A stretch of DNA of 64,000 nucleotides from Paenibacillus sp. SYP-B3998 (GTDB lineage: Bacteria; Bacillota; Bacilli; Paenibacillales; NBRC-103111), in the NCBI RefSeq assembly GCF_010820665.1, contig NZ_JAAIKC010000018.1, positions 16,179 through 80,178 on the forward strand, in the 5' to 3' direction. The notes below the pieces were generated by a model. It saw only the letters and a program-made list of their open reading frames with translations. It made no database searches and had not been told where the DNA came from. Shown in pieces: positions 46,095-54,455 of this stretch; within the stretch, counting starts at the first letter, position 1; each line of letters opens with the position of its first letter. Both the position numbers and the translations under genes were made by a program.

Positions 46095-47461
46095 TTTTGT
46101 TTGCTCCAATATTCATCATAGAGCTGTTGGTTCTTTTTCACGAGCTCTTCAAACGCTGTTTTCGCATCCGTTTTATTCAGCACCACTTTATCCGTCGCCT
46201 CAACGAAATTATCGCGCTCCTTCACCTCATCTACGAAGAAATGAGCATGTGCATCAGGCAGTTGTTGAATAAACGGCCCTAGAATCGGATCTTTCGCATA
46301 TTTATCCTGACTGGCAACCTCTTTCTTAGCAGGTAATTCCCCTACTTTTTCCACCCATTTCTCTTCTACTTCCTTGCTCGTCAAAAACTTTAGAAAATCC
46401 GTTGCAGCCTCTAGCTTCTTATCGGAAACCCCTTTAGTAATCGCGTTCGCCCAATAGGAAGATTGCGTAGCCTTTGCTTGATTAGCTGGTAAAGGTGCGG
46501 TGCCAAAATTAATCGTTGGCGCATCCTTCCGAATACTGGCGAGTACGTTAGATCCGTCTATCGTAATCGCCGCGAGCCCTTTCTTAAATGCATTAATATC
46601 CGTCTCATAGAAATCCTTTTGGCCTACTTTATGCACAACGGGAATATCGGTTAGAAATTTAAAGGCTTCAAGCCCAGCAGGCGTATCGTTCCACAAATAT
46701 TTTTTGTGATCGTCAGACGTATCCTTGCCTCCTGCTTGATAAATGAGCGCATCACGATACCAGTGATGAAGCTGCGAATTCGGCTGCCAAGTTAAGCCTT
46801 CTACGACAAGCTGATCTTTTGAATCGCGCTGCGTGAGCTTTTTAGCATAATCAATCAGTTCATCCCAAGTGGCCGGCGGCTTGTTTGGATCAAGACCGGC
46901 TGCCTTAAATAAATCTTTATTATAGTAGAGCGCTAGAGTTCTTACAGCTGTTGGAACTGCCCAATATTTGCCGTTGATTTTCCCAGCTTCGACAACCGGG
47001 AAGAAGTCTTTTTTCAGATCAGCTTCGGAGAAGCCTTTCTCAGGAAGCGGTTGTAGGTAACCCGATTGTACATATTTGGGAATCCAACCGTAGTAAAGAT
47101 TGATGATATCAGGCCCTTTTCCAGCGGGTACAAGTGTAGCTACCTTCTCGTTATATTGATCATAGGGAAAGTTCGTTTGTTTCACCGTTATGTGGGGATG
47201 TAGCTTTTGAAACTCTAGGATAAGTTCATTGACCAAGTCCACTTTTGTTGGGAACGTGTACTGCCAGTATTCAATCGTTACAGGTTCTACGCTCTTAGTC
47301 GACGCTCCCGGAGCCGCGCTTCCTGCTGGGGTGGAGGGCACTTTGGACGAAGAGACCGTTTGGGAACCAGTGGTAGAACACCCCGTTATCGCTAGAGCAG
47401 AGGCTAGTACAACAGCCGAAACGGCCTGTGAGCTCCCCATATGGAATCGTTTGCTGCTCAT
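46091..47461 (-). CDS. Extracellular solute-binding lipoprotein (family 1)
   Basis: A 456-residue SBP_bac_1 protein. The signal peptide ends in the lipobox AITGC (Cys near residue 28). A Ser/Pro/Ala linker leads to VTIEYWQYTFPTKVDLVNELILEF. LALYYNKDLFKAAGLDP near residue 180 is the usual family motif. It starts two bases after the amidohydrolase stop, with AAAGGGAG inside that gene. The coupled permeases and enzymes suggest it binds a compound that the amidohydrolase and ArgH-like lyase then break down. Confidence 0.9.
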   Translation of the reverse strand: MSSKRFHMGSSQAVSAVVLASALAITGCSTTGSQTVSSSKVPSTPAGSAAPGASTKSVEPVTIEYWQYTFPTKVDLVNELILEFQKLHPHITVKQTNFPYDQYNEKVATLVPAGKGPDIINLYYGWIPKYVQSGYLQPLPEKGFSEADLKKDFFPVVEAGKINGKYWAVPTAVRTLALYYNKDLFKAAGLDPNKPPATWDELIDYAKKLTQRDSKDQLVVEGLTWQPNSQLHHWYRDALIYQAGGKDTSDDHKKYLWNDTPAGLEAFKFLTDIPVVHKVGQKDFYETDINAFKKGLAAITIDGSNVLASIRKDAPTINFGTAPLPANQAKATQSSYWANAITKGVSDKKLEAATDFLKFLTSKEVEEKWVEKVGELPAKKEVASQDKYAKDPILGPFIQQLPDAHAHFFVDEVKERDNFVEATDKVVLNKTDAKTAFEELVKKNQQLYDEYWSKQK

Positions 47462-47463
47462 TG

Positions 47464-48393
47464 TTAGATCTCCCTTTCGCTGCTAACTTGTATTTGTAAC
47501 AATCGTCTTGCATTGTTCCCGAAAATGAGCTCAATATCGTTCTCTCTCATATTGAGGTCGCGACAAACCCTCACTTGGTCTTGCAAATACCGGTACACGT
47601 AACCGCGTGGAAACCCGAATGAATCCGTCCCGAATATCATGCGTTCCGGACCGATCAATTCGTAGGTTTTACGAAATAATGTCTCCAATGTCAGCTCATA
47701 GGGCATCCAACGAGTCCATTGATTGGAGCCGGAAGTATCAATATGGACGTTGGGACAGCTCCAACATAACTGGAGCAGCTCTTTGAAATACCCCGCACCG
47801 AAATGCGGAACGATAAACGGAATTTCCGGATAGGCGCGCGCCACATTGAAAATTGCCAAAGGATTTATGTTTTGATGCTCAACAATCCCCCCCGTATGGC
47901 CAAGCACGCCGAAGTGAATAAGCACGGGCAGTTTGCGGCTCGCCGCAACCTCCCAAACTGGCGTTAGCATCGGATCATGGAAAGGGACATTAACAAGTGG
48001 TCCAAAAAGTTTATACCCACGCAGCCCTAGCTCATCAACCGCTCTGCGCAGCTCATCCGCAGCATCCTCACGCTCAATGGAATGATGTGCGAAACCGGTA
48101 AAGCGATCTGGAAATAGCTTGATTTGCGCCGCCAATTCATCGTTATTATCGGCCGTAAGGAAATTCAAACCGCCAATATTATACTTATCTAACTCCTCGA
48201 TCCAACGCTCCACAAGCGGTTTACTCGTATCCGTCTTACTTGTCTGATTGGGATGCGGGAAATCCCAGGTTAACCGCATCCGTTCAGAACGAGCTCGGCC
48301 ATAATGGCTTATTATTTCATTTCGTTCAACGAAATGGATAGGGTAAGGGAGATGACCATGGATATCAAATACCCTAAATTGTCCCGAGAACAT
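47464..48393 (-). CDS. Amidohydrolase, Amidohydro_2 (TIM-barrel) family
   Basis: A 309-residue protein of the family that includes ACMSD and 2-pyrone-dicarboxylate lactonase. The metal motif DIHGHL lies at residues 10-15, LIHFG near 165, IVPHFGAG near 200 and the catalytic Asp of FGTDSFG near 265. Such enzymes hydrolyse lactones or amides or decarboxylate using a divalent metal. It sits between the ArgH-like gene and the binding-protein gene, with a short gap. The substrate is unknown. The ribosome-binding site before the ATG at 48393 is GGAGGCGGGGCAG. Confidence 0.85.
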   Translation of the reverse strand: MFSGQFRVFDIHGHLPYPIHFVERNEIISHYGRARSERMRLTWDFPHPNQTSKTDTSKPLVERWIEELDKYNIGGLNFLTADNNDELAAQIKLFPDRFTGFAHHSIEREDAADELRRAVDELGLRGYKLFGPLVNVPFHDPMLTPVWEVAASRKLPVLIHFGVLGHTGGIVEHQNINPLAIFNVARAYPEIPFIVPHFGAGYFKELLQLCWSCPNVHIDTSGSNQWTRWMPYELTLETLFRKTYELIGPERMIFGTDSFGFPRGYVYRYLQDQVRVCRDLNMRENDIELIFGNNARRLLQIQVSSEREI

Positions 48394-48422
48394 CTGCCCC
48401 GCCTCCTTGAATGAAATATCTT

Positions 48423-49943
48423 CTATTGTTCATTCCCATTCTGACTCCGCTGTTGGATATAAGCATCCAACGCAGCTAACTTACCTTGGACGGCCTCGCC
48501 TACCAACTCGGTCCAACGCACTTGCTTTGCATGCCGCGCCCCCCTCACATGCAAAGCGCGCGCTATCTCTTCTGGGCTCGGGCCTCCCTGATGTGTGCGT
48601 ATGCGCACGAATTGCTCAGGGTCCAGTGCCCTTCGCAGCTCGTTTTCCTGCAAAAGCAGCTCCTTACCACTAACCGCTTTGGCCGCTTCAGCGACAAGCC
48701 CCAAGGATATTTCACTAGCTGCAAGGGCTTGCGTTTGTGCAGTAGATACGACGATTCCGACAACATGATGTGCGGTACGAAAGGAATATCCCTCACTACG
48801 AACTAGCGTATCCGCTAACTCCGTCACAACAGCAAAGCTTGCTTCTGTACGACGACGAAGTTTCTCTTTATTAACCTCCAGCGTACCGATGACGACCGCG
48901 AGCAGACGATAGACCTGATCCAGCGTCTCCAAGCTTTTCCACAGATACGGCTGCATATCGTCTTCCGTATCAACAATGTCGCCGAACGGCGTGTTATGGA
49001 TCATTGTCAGCACCGTCTGCGCATTACCAACGATTGAGGATAGCAGTGATCGCGCATGCTCGACGGATACCGGATTACGCTTCTGCGGCATAATAGAGCT
49101 TACTTGCACATAGGGGTTCGCAACGCGAATAGCGTCGAATTCCTGTGTACACCAAAGCAATAATTCCTGCACGAACCGTCCCAGATTTATTGCGGCTAGC
49201 TGGACCGCTGCTGCTGTTTCTCCAGCATAGTCAACACCCGCTACAGCATCGTAAGAATTTTCCACGAGTTCATCAAAAGCGAGCAGCTCACGAACGCGAT
49301 CTCTGCTTATATTGAAACCGGTCGTCGTCAATGCCGCCGCTCCCATCGGACTACGATTATTATTCGCATAAGCAACTTGCAGCCGCTTGATATCCCTATC
49401 GAGCACATCAATCACAGCAACCAAATAATGAGCGAGCGTGGTTGGCTGCGCCTGCTGAGTATGCGTATAGCCGATCATCAGCGTCTCTCTATTTTCTTCA
49501 GCAGTGTGGATCAAGCTGATCTGCAAGCTCAGACCCGCTACAATTGTCTTGAGCAGCTTATCTCGCAGCACCATTCGATAAACGGCGATGCCCATATCAT
49601 TCCTGCTTCTGGCAATGTGCAGATTGCCTGCGGCATCCCCGGCGATCTCCAGCAGCTCATGCTCCACTTGAAAAAATAAATCTTCGAATCGTCCCGTGTA
49701 CTCCGCTTTCCTCAAATCATCCAAATCTATCTTTTGCAAAGCAGCGGCGATCAGATTGACATCTGCATCCGCAACGAGCTCCTGTTCTTTGAGCATGATG
49801 AGATGAGCTTTATGAATCGCCATCATGGGAGGAAGTAATTCTCTTTTAGCCTGATCAAAAGCTGGAGCTAGCACGGCTTCAACGTACGTTTTTCCAGGAA
49901 ATAGCTCGCCTTCCTCTTTGAAAATATGTTCTCGGTCTCTCAT
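48423..49943 (-). CDS. Argininosuccinate lyase-family enzyme (ArgH-like)
   Basis: A 506-residue member of the fumarase/aspartase superfamily. HIARSRNDM near residue 105 is the ArgH-type segment, TTTGFNISRDR is near 210, and the signature SSIMPQKRNPVSVEHARS near 287 contains the catalytic Ser loop. In arginine biosynthesis ArgH splits argininosuccinate to arginine and fumarate. Here it starts an ABC-transporter operon with an amidohydrolase, and argG is not adjacent, so I infer a different C-N lyase reaction on an imported compound. Other ArgH-family lyases, such as EDDS lyase, show that the fold handles N-substituted aspartates. ATG 49943 follows GAGGAGA. Confidence 0.85.
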   Translation of the reverse strand: MRDREHIFKEEGELFPGKTYVEAVLAPAFDQAKRELLPPMMAIHKAHLIMLKEQELVADADVNLIAAALQKIDLDDLRKAEYTGRFEDLFFQVEHELLEIAGDAAGNLHIARSRNDMGIAVYRMVLRDKLLKTIVAGLSLQISLIHTAEENRETLMIGYTHTQQAQPTTLAHYLVAVIDVLDRDIKRLQVAYANNNRSPMGAAALTTTGFNISRDRVRELLAFDELVENSYDAVAGVDYAGETAAAVQLAAINLGRFVQELLLWCTQEFDAIRVANPYVQVSSIMPQKRNPVSVEHARSLLSSIVGNAQTVLTMIHNTPFGDIVDTEDDMQPYLWKSLETLDQVYRLLAVVIGTLEVNKEKLRRRTEASFAVVTELADTLVRSEGYSFRTAHHVVGIVVSTAQTQALAASEISLGLVAEAAKAVSGKELLLQENELRRALDPEQFVRIRTHQGGPSPEEIARALHVRGARHAKQVRWTELVGEAVQGKLAALDAYIQQRSQNGNEQ

Positions 49944-49972
49944 GGCAGAGTCTCCTCATCAATAATAGAATC

Positions 49973-50015
49973 AAAAAAAACCCGAGATTCGCATCCTAAT
50001 GTGCGGTCTCCGGTT
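49973..50015 (-). terminator. Terminator after the OsmC gene
   Basis: On the minus strand AACCGGAGACCGCA pairs with TGCGAATCTCGGGTT (some mismatches), followed by eight U. Confidence 0.75.
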
Positions 50016-50061
50016 TACCGGTCAACGTTAATATTTAATTGCTTCTCGCAGCGTATTCACC

Positions 50062-50601
50062 CTAATCAGCCAACGGCTTAGAGAGGACAACTTCCCCTTG
50101 TATGTCTTGCGGATTTTTCAATAAATTATATATCGGGCACACCCGTTCAATTTCTTCATGCAAAGCGTTAATCGTTTCCGACGATTCGTTTGAAACAATA
50201 TGAATCTGATAACTGATATTGTGCGGATAAACAGGGATGCTCTCATAGCCAAGCTGTCCAGCAAGTGGGTGCAAATCCCCTGAAATTTCAACTTCTAGAG
50301 ATTCAAGAGAAACGCCACGAACAGCTGCCTGGATGAGCGTAATATGCGTCAAGCAGCTCCCAAGGACACCTAGCTGGAGCTCAGGTGAATTGGGACCGAG
50401 GTTATATCCTGCGAAATCAGTTGGACTATCGCTGATGACTTGGAAATCTCGTATGCGAATCTCCCTTACACCGCTGCGCCCGAGCGCTCTAGCACGCGCA
50501 TAGTACCTTTCTGACTTGACGTCTGACTGCTGCTGCGCCTTCTCCAACTTAGCCAAAGCAGCTTCTTTCTTCTGTACCAAAAATTCATTGAGTGTTGACA
50601 A
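50062..50601 (-). CDS. OsmC/Ohr family protein
   Basis: A 179-residue protein. The two family cysteines lie in LGSCLTHI near residue 102 and ERVCPIYNLL near 155, as in OsmC/Ohr peroxiredoxin-like proteins that reduce organic peroxides. The N-terminal 45 residues, rich in Lys/Gln/Ala, are longer than in E. coli OsmC. It stands alone with its own terminator. The start follows AGGAGGGG. A role in handling peroxides is known for the family, but the substrate is open. Confidence 0.85.
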   Translation of the reverse strand: MSTLNEFLVQKKEAALAKLEKAQQQSDVKSERYYARARALGRSGVREIRIRDFQVISDSPTDFAGYNLGPNSPELQLGVLGSCLTHITLIQAAVRGVSLESLEVEISGDLHPLAGQLGYESIPVYPHNISYQIHIVSNESSETINALHEEIERVCPIYNLLKNPQDIQGEVVLSKPLAD

Positions 50602-50838
50602 TCTGCACCCCTCCTTTTCTTAATTCCTATAGATATACTAGGAATTACTTGAATTTATGTTAACATTATTACAAATACACGTCAATAAGTTTCATTTATC
50701 ATTGATAGAGAATTGTGTGAGCCAAAACGTACATCCGAGTAGAGCCGTTGCAGCGGATGCGGCTGTGCTAAGCCTTATGTGCGTTGTTCTCGCGTCTTCT
50801 TTTAGCGTCAATCCCCTCTGCCATCCAAGAGCGAATGC

Positions 50839-50879
50839 AAAAAAACGCGCTCCATCCAAAATAGGATGTGACGCGTTTT
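50839..50879 (-). terminator. Terminator after the phosphodiester-glycosidase-like gene
   Basis: On the minus strand AAACGCGTCACATCC and GGATGGAGCGCGTTTTTTT form a stem-loop with U-run. The bases 50602-50838 hold the OsmC upstream region and nothing else clear. Confidence 0.85.
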
Positions 50880-50888
50880 CAAACCTTA

Positions 50889-52322
50889 CTAGCCCTCCGC
50901 GAACTTCACAGTAGCCCTATACAAGCTGTTGTCCCACTCCACCTTAGCTCCTAGTGACTCGGCAATAAAACGCAGCGGTACAAACATCCGGCCCTCTACA
51001 ATTTGTGGTGCCATGTCCATCAGCACTGGCTGACCATTTACCATAGCCGTAGAGCTGCCTAGTTGAAGATCGACCTTCAGCTTTCCTTTCGTAATATGCA
51101 GACTGGAATCCTCTGATTGCCAGTGATATTCAGCGTTCATGCGATTAAGCAGCACACGAAATGGCACCATCGTCAGCTCATCTTGGATGTATCCTGTTTT
51201 GCTGCCTGTAAGTTGACCATTTACATTCAACTGCACGCGAGGTTTATCCGTCTGCTGCACAATGAGCGCATTACTGAGCAGTCGACCTGGCTTACGAAGG
51301 AGCTTTCCTTTATAAAACAGCGCAGAACTCGCGCCACCATCCAGATTAATGGCATCCGTCATCCCGACCTGCTGCAGCACATTAGCCATTTGCTCAATCG
51401 TGCTGTAAGAAATCGTCCCCATGACAAGACGACCCTTCTCATCAACGCCAGCAAAGCTTCGCACATTAGATTGGGAAGTTACAAGCGGATCATTGAATCG
51501 ATCTCTTTCGAAATCTATATCCACGTTCCCTCCTGTCAACAGTTTTGGCCCTGCGCCAATGGCTAGTTGGTAGTTCGCTAAGGCAGAGGTCTGTTTAGTA
51601 TCCAGATCGGCAACGGATTGACTCATACTGAACTTATCCCCTACCTTGATCTGCTTAGACACTTGCTCTAAGCTATGATCCGTAGAGAGTAGTAGAACTT
51701 TACCTCCAGAAGGAATAATGACCGCTTGATCGGAAATCGATTTCACCTTCATATCTTCCCCAATAGTGATTTTGATCCCCGGTTCATCTGCCACATCCCC
51801 GTAATCCTTGGTAAAAACCCATGCTCCTCCTGCTTGATCCCCGTAATAGAGATCTACTCCGTTTAATTGGGAACCGAATCTTCCCGCTTGCACCGAGCTG
51901 CTAATGGCTAAACGTTGGACAGAGGCAGTTTTATCAGTCGACACTGTAAGTGATGTTTCCTTATCCCCACCATAAAATAAATCATTGTTGTTCATGAGTA
52001 TGCCATAGGGTGTTCGGTACTCAATATCCGCAGTAAAGGCATCGAAGAAAGTCCCGTTAATGCCAACCACGGCCTCATTCTCCGACATCATCTCGCTAAA
52101 AGCTTGAACGCTGCCTACTTCATGATTAGCGGCAACTGCCTTCACTTGAATGGTGGGGTTTTTCAAATCCACTCGAATAAGATCCAGCGAATATGAATTT
52201 CCCTTGTAGGCCACCTTCCGCTGTTCATGGACAACCGGGTCATCCGCTGCGAAAGCATAATTTGCGCTGCCGACCAGCAAACCTACTGTTAATGCCGTTA
52301 ATTTAATGATGTCGAGTTTCAA
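50889..52322 (-). CDS. Secreted phosphodiester glycosidase-like protein with copper-amine-oxidase N-like domain
   Basis: A 477-residue exported protein. A signal peptide covers residues 1-25 (ending AFAADD). The NAGPA-type domain spans about 80-355, with VVGINGTFFDAF and DAINLDGGASSALFYKGK, where the Asp/Gly-rich loop is the conserved active-site feature. The C-terminal 110 residues are a copper_amine_oxidase_N domain, with TMVPFRVLLNRM and GRMFVPLRFIAESLGAKVEWD; in Paenibacillus such domains often hold exported proteins at the cell surface. The start is TTG at 52322 with GAGGAG upstream. Function on sugar phosphodiesters of wall or capsule is inferred from the domain. Confidence 0.88.
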   Translation of the reverse strand: MKLDIIKLTALTVGLLVGSANYAFAADDPVVHEQRKVAYKGNSYSLDLIRVDLKNPTIQVKAVAANHEVGSVQAFSEMMSENEAVVGINGTFFDAFTADIEYRTPYGILMNNNDLFYGGDKETSLTVSTDKTASVQRLAISSSVQAGRFGSQLNGVDLYYGDQAGGAWVFTKDYGDVADEPGIKITIGEDMKVKSISDQAVIIPSGGKVLLLSTDHSLEQVSKQIKVGDKFSMSQSVADLDTKQTSALANYQLAIGAGPKLLTGGNVDIDFERDRFNDPLVTSQSNVRSFAGVDEKGRLVMGTISYSTIEQMANVLQQVGMTDAINLDGGASSALFYKGKLLRKPGRLLSNALIVQQTDKPRVQLNVNGQLTGSKTGYIQDELTMVPFRVLLNRMNAEYHWQSEDSSLHITKGKLKVDLQLGSSTAMVNGQPVLMDMAPQIVEGRMFVPLRFIAESLGAKVEWDNSLYRATVKFAEG

Positions 52323-52343
52323 ATCTGTTATCTCCTCTTATGA

Positions 52344-52377
52344 CAAACCCTCATCCTCCTTGACGGATGAGGGTTTG
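52344..52377 (-). terminator. Terminator after the CMD-family gene
   Basis: CAAACCCTCATCC (52344-52356) pairs perfectly with GGATGAGGGTTTG (52365-52377). It ends the three-gene operon that starts at 56696. Confidence 0.8.
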
Positions 52378-52397
52378 GTTATCTGCCTGACCGCACA

Positions 52398-52784
52398 TTA
52401 ATCTAACGTTATTCCACGCTCTTTAAATACCTTCATCACAACAGCCACAGCATCAACGGCTTTAGGAAATCCTGAGTAAGAAATCGTATGGATGATCGCT
52501 TCAATGATTTCTTGTGGAGTTAACCCAACATTGAGGGCGCCATGAATATGAAAGTCAAGCTGATTCGAGGCGCCTGTCGTAATCAGAGCAGTAATGGTCA
52601 TCAAGCTTCTCTGCTGTAAGGTAAGTCCCGGACGAGAATAGATCGTGCCGAAAGGGATCTCGACGATGAGATTAGCAATATCTGGACTAAACTGCTTAAC
52701 CCAGTTAATTGTTTTATTCAAAACCTCTTCATCAACCATTTTACCTAGTACTTCTATGCCTTTATCGTAACGATTGTCCTCCAT
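52398..52784 (-). CDS. Carboxymuconolactone decarboxylase (CMD) family protein
   Basis: A 128-residue CMD-family protein. The core LQQRSLMTITALITTGASNQLDFHIHGALNVGLTPQEI is typical of the gamma-carboxymuconolactone decarboxylase subgroup. The CxxC of the AhpD-type subgroup is absent, so a peroxidase role is unlikely. The His in HIHGAL matches the conserved His of true decarboxylases. It follows the acetolactate-synthase-like gene by 17 bases. The real substrate is unknown. Confidence 0.82.
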   Translation of the reverse strand: MEDNRYDKGIEVLGKMVDEEVLNKTINWVKQFSPDIANLIVEIPFGTIYSRPGLTLQQRSLMTITALITTGASNQLDFHIHGALNVGLTPQEIIEAIIHTISYSGFPKAVDAVAVVMKVFKERGITLD

Positions 52785-52801
52785 GTCTACCTCCGTTAGC
52801 T

Positions 52802-54448
52802 TTAATCTAAGCTTAGTAATCTTGTAAGAATCGGTGGGATTTCTAAAGGATCTACCATAACTTCGATAACCGTAGTCGCATTAGATTGCAAAGCTGCTTG
52901 TACCGCTGACTTAATTTCATCTGCTTCATGACAGCGGTAGGCGATTGCTCCCATAGACTGAGCAAATAAGCTGACATCCAACGGCTTTTCATAAACTGCG
53001 CCAACGGATCGGCCTGTATTGTATGACATTCCCTTGTCCACCATATCTAATCGCCCGTTATTCAGAACGAAGAAAATGACTGAAGCGCCATGGTTCACAG
53101 CTGTGGAAATCTCGGTTCCATGCATCATGATGCATCCATCACCGGTTACACAGACGATCGGACGGTTCGGATTTGCAATTTGAGCTCCAATCGAATAACC
53201 AATTGCCGCTCCCATCGCAATGAATACTTCGTCTAAATAAAATGTTCCAGGCTCGATAATTTCAAAGTTTTGAACTGCATGAAAGGAGTGACTGCCAGCA
53301 TCGCCAAATACGATAGCGTCTTTTGGAAGCACATCACGCAGCGCCCTAAATGCCTTTCCGGCTGACATTAAGCCTGCCGCTGCCGTAGATGCTGCCGCCA
53401 CTTGTTCGTTGTCTATAAGCCGTTCATGGTCTTTAGCGGAGGCTCCGCTTATCTGAACTAGTTGTGCTAGGTTGTAACGGATGTCCCCAAGAATAACCTG
53501 CGTCGGGGCCTGAATCGTTTTACCTGCAAAAGTAAGGTCATATTCAAACTGCAAAACTTTACCAGGCTGCATGTCCGCCGTAAAGCCGGACAAAGACATG
53601 TCGCACAACTTGCTTCCCACGACAATCATTAAATCAATGCCCGATTTCATATATTCCGTTGCAGCCTTTGAGCCTCCAAGCCCATAACCGCCAAGGTTCA
53701 ATGGATGCTTCGTTGGAATAGCCCCTTTACCACCTGGTGTGGTAACGACAGGAATACCCCAATGCTCGGCAATTATTCGCAGCTCTGAATAAACCTCCGA
53801 AATGACAGCGCCTTTTCCAAGGAATAGAACCGGTTTCTTCGCCTCGTTAAGCAAAGTAATCGCCTTGCCGATGTCCGGTGACACAGCAGGGGATATATTG
53901 TCGGGCAAAGGAAGATAGAACGGCTCCACTTCTTCCATCAACACATCAAAAGGGATGCATAAATGTACAGGTCCTCTTTCGCCAACGTATGCTTTCTCCA
54001 GCGCATGCTTAAGATACAAAGGGAGCAGATCTCCTCGCTCAATACGCGCGCTGAATAAGGTAACGGGCTCGAACATTTTAACCAAATCCGTTCCGAATTG
54101 GCTTGAATCCTGACTTAATGCTCGTCCTGTCTCTTGCATAGATGGCTGTCCCGTAATAAACAGAACTGGAAGCTGAAATTCCTTCGCCTGTCCGGCTGCC
54201 GTGATGAGATTCGTTCCACCCGGGCCAGACGTGCCAATAGCGATCCCGATCGTTTTCCTAGCTAACGCATAACCGGAAGCCTCGAATCCGCTGCCCGTCT
54301 CATGCCGTCCTAACACATATTCAATTCCGAAATTATCCAGTTCCAACATAAGGGGGGATATGGACTTGCCCGGGATGCCGAATACATGATCAATGCCCCA
54401 GTTTTTAAAATGTTCAACCAGTATGGTATATACTCTCTTTTTCATCAT
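52802..54448 (-). CDS. Acetolactate synthase-like thiamine-diphosphate enzyme
   Basis: A 548-residue ThDP enzyme. The conserved Glu that activates ThDP lies in GRHETGSGFEASG near residue 50, and the cofactor motif GDGCIMMHGTEISTAVNHG...NN is near 435. The middle domain has the GKG/PVVTTPGGKGAIP pattern of the ALS/pyruvate oxidase group. It would join or cleave 2-oxo acids, such as pyruvate. No small ALS subunit gene is next to it, so it is probably catabolic or of another substrate. It starts seven bases after the stop of the GGDEF-EAL gene and is followed by the CMD gene. Confidence 0.85.
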   Translation of the reverse strand: MMKKRVYTILVEHFKNWGIDHVFGIPGKSISPLMLELDNFGIEYVLGRHETGSGFEASGYALARKTIGIAIGTSGPGGTNLITAAGQAKEFQLPVLFITGQPSMQETGRALSQDSSQFGTDLVKMFEPVTLFSARIERGDLLPLYLKHALEKAYVGERGPVHLCIPFDVLMEEVEPFYLPLPDNISPAVSPDIGKAITLLNEAKKPVLFLGKGAVISEVYSELRIIAEHWGIPVVTTPGGKGAIPTKHPLNLGGYGLGGSKAATEYMKSGIDLMIVVGSKLCDMSLSGFTADMQPGKVLQFEYDLTFAGKTIQAPTQVILGDIRYNLAQLVQISGASAKDHERLIDNEQVAAASTAAAGLMSAGKAFRALRDVLPKDAIVFGDAGSHSFHAVQNFEIIEPGTFYLDEVFIAMGAAIGYSIGAQIANPNRPIVCVTGDGCIMMHGTEISTAVNHGASVIFFVLNNGRLDMVDKGMSYNTGRSVGAVYEKPLDVSLFAQSMGAIAYRCHEADEIKSAVQAALQSNATTVIEVMVDPLEIPPILTRLLSLD

Positions 54449-54455
54449 GTCACCT

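Noticed and set aside
48423..49943. Ordinary arginine biosynthesis gene
   Set aside because: No argG or other arg gene is adjacent and the gene is co-oriented and tightly packed with an amidohydrolase and transporter genes; kept as family-level call only.
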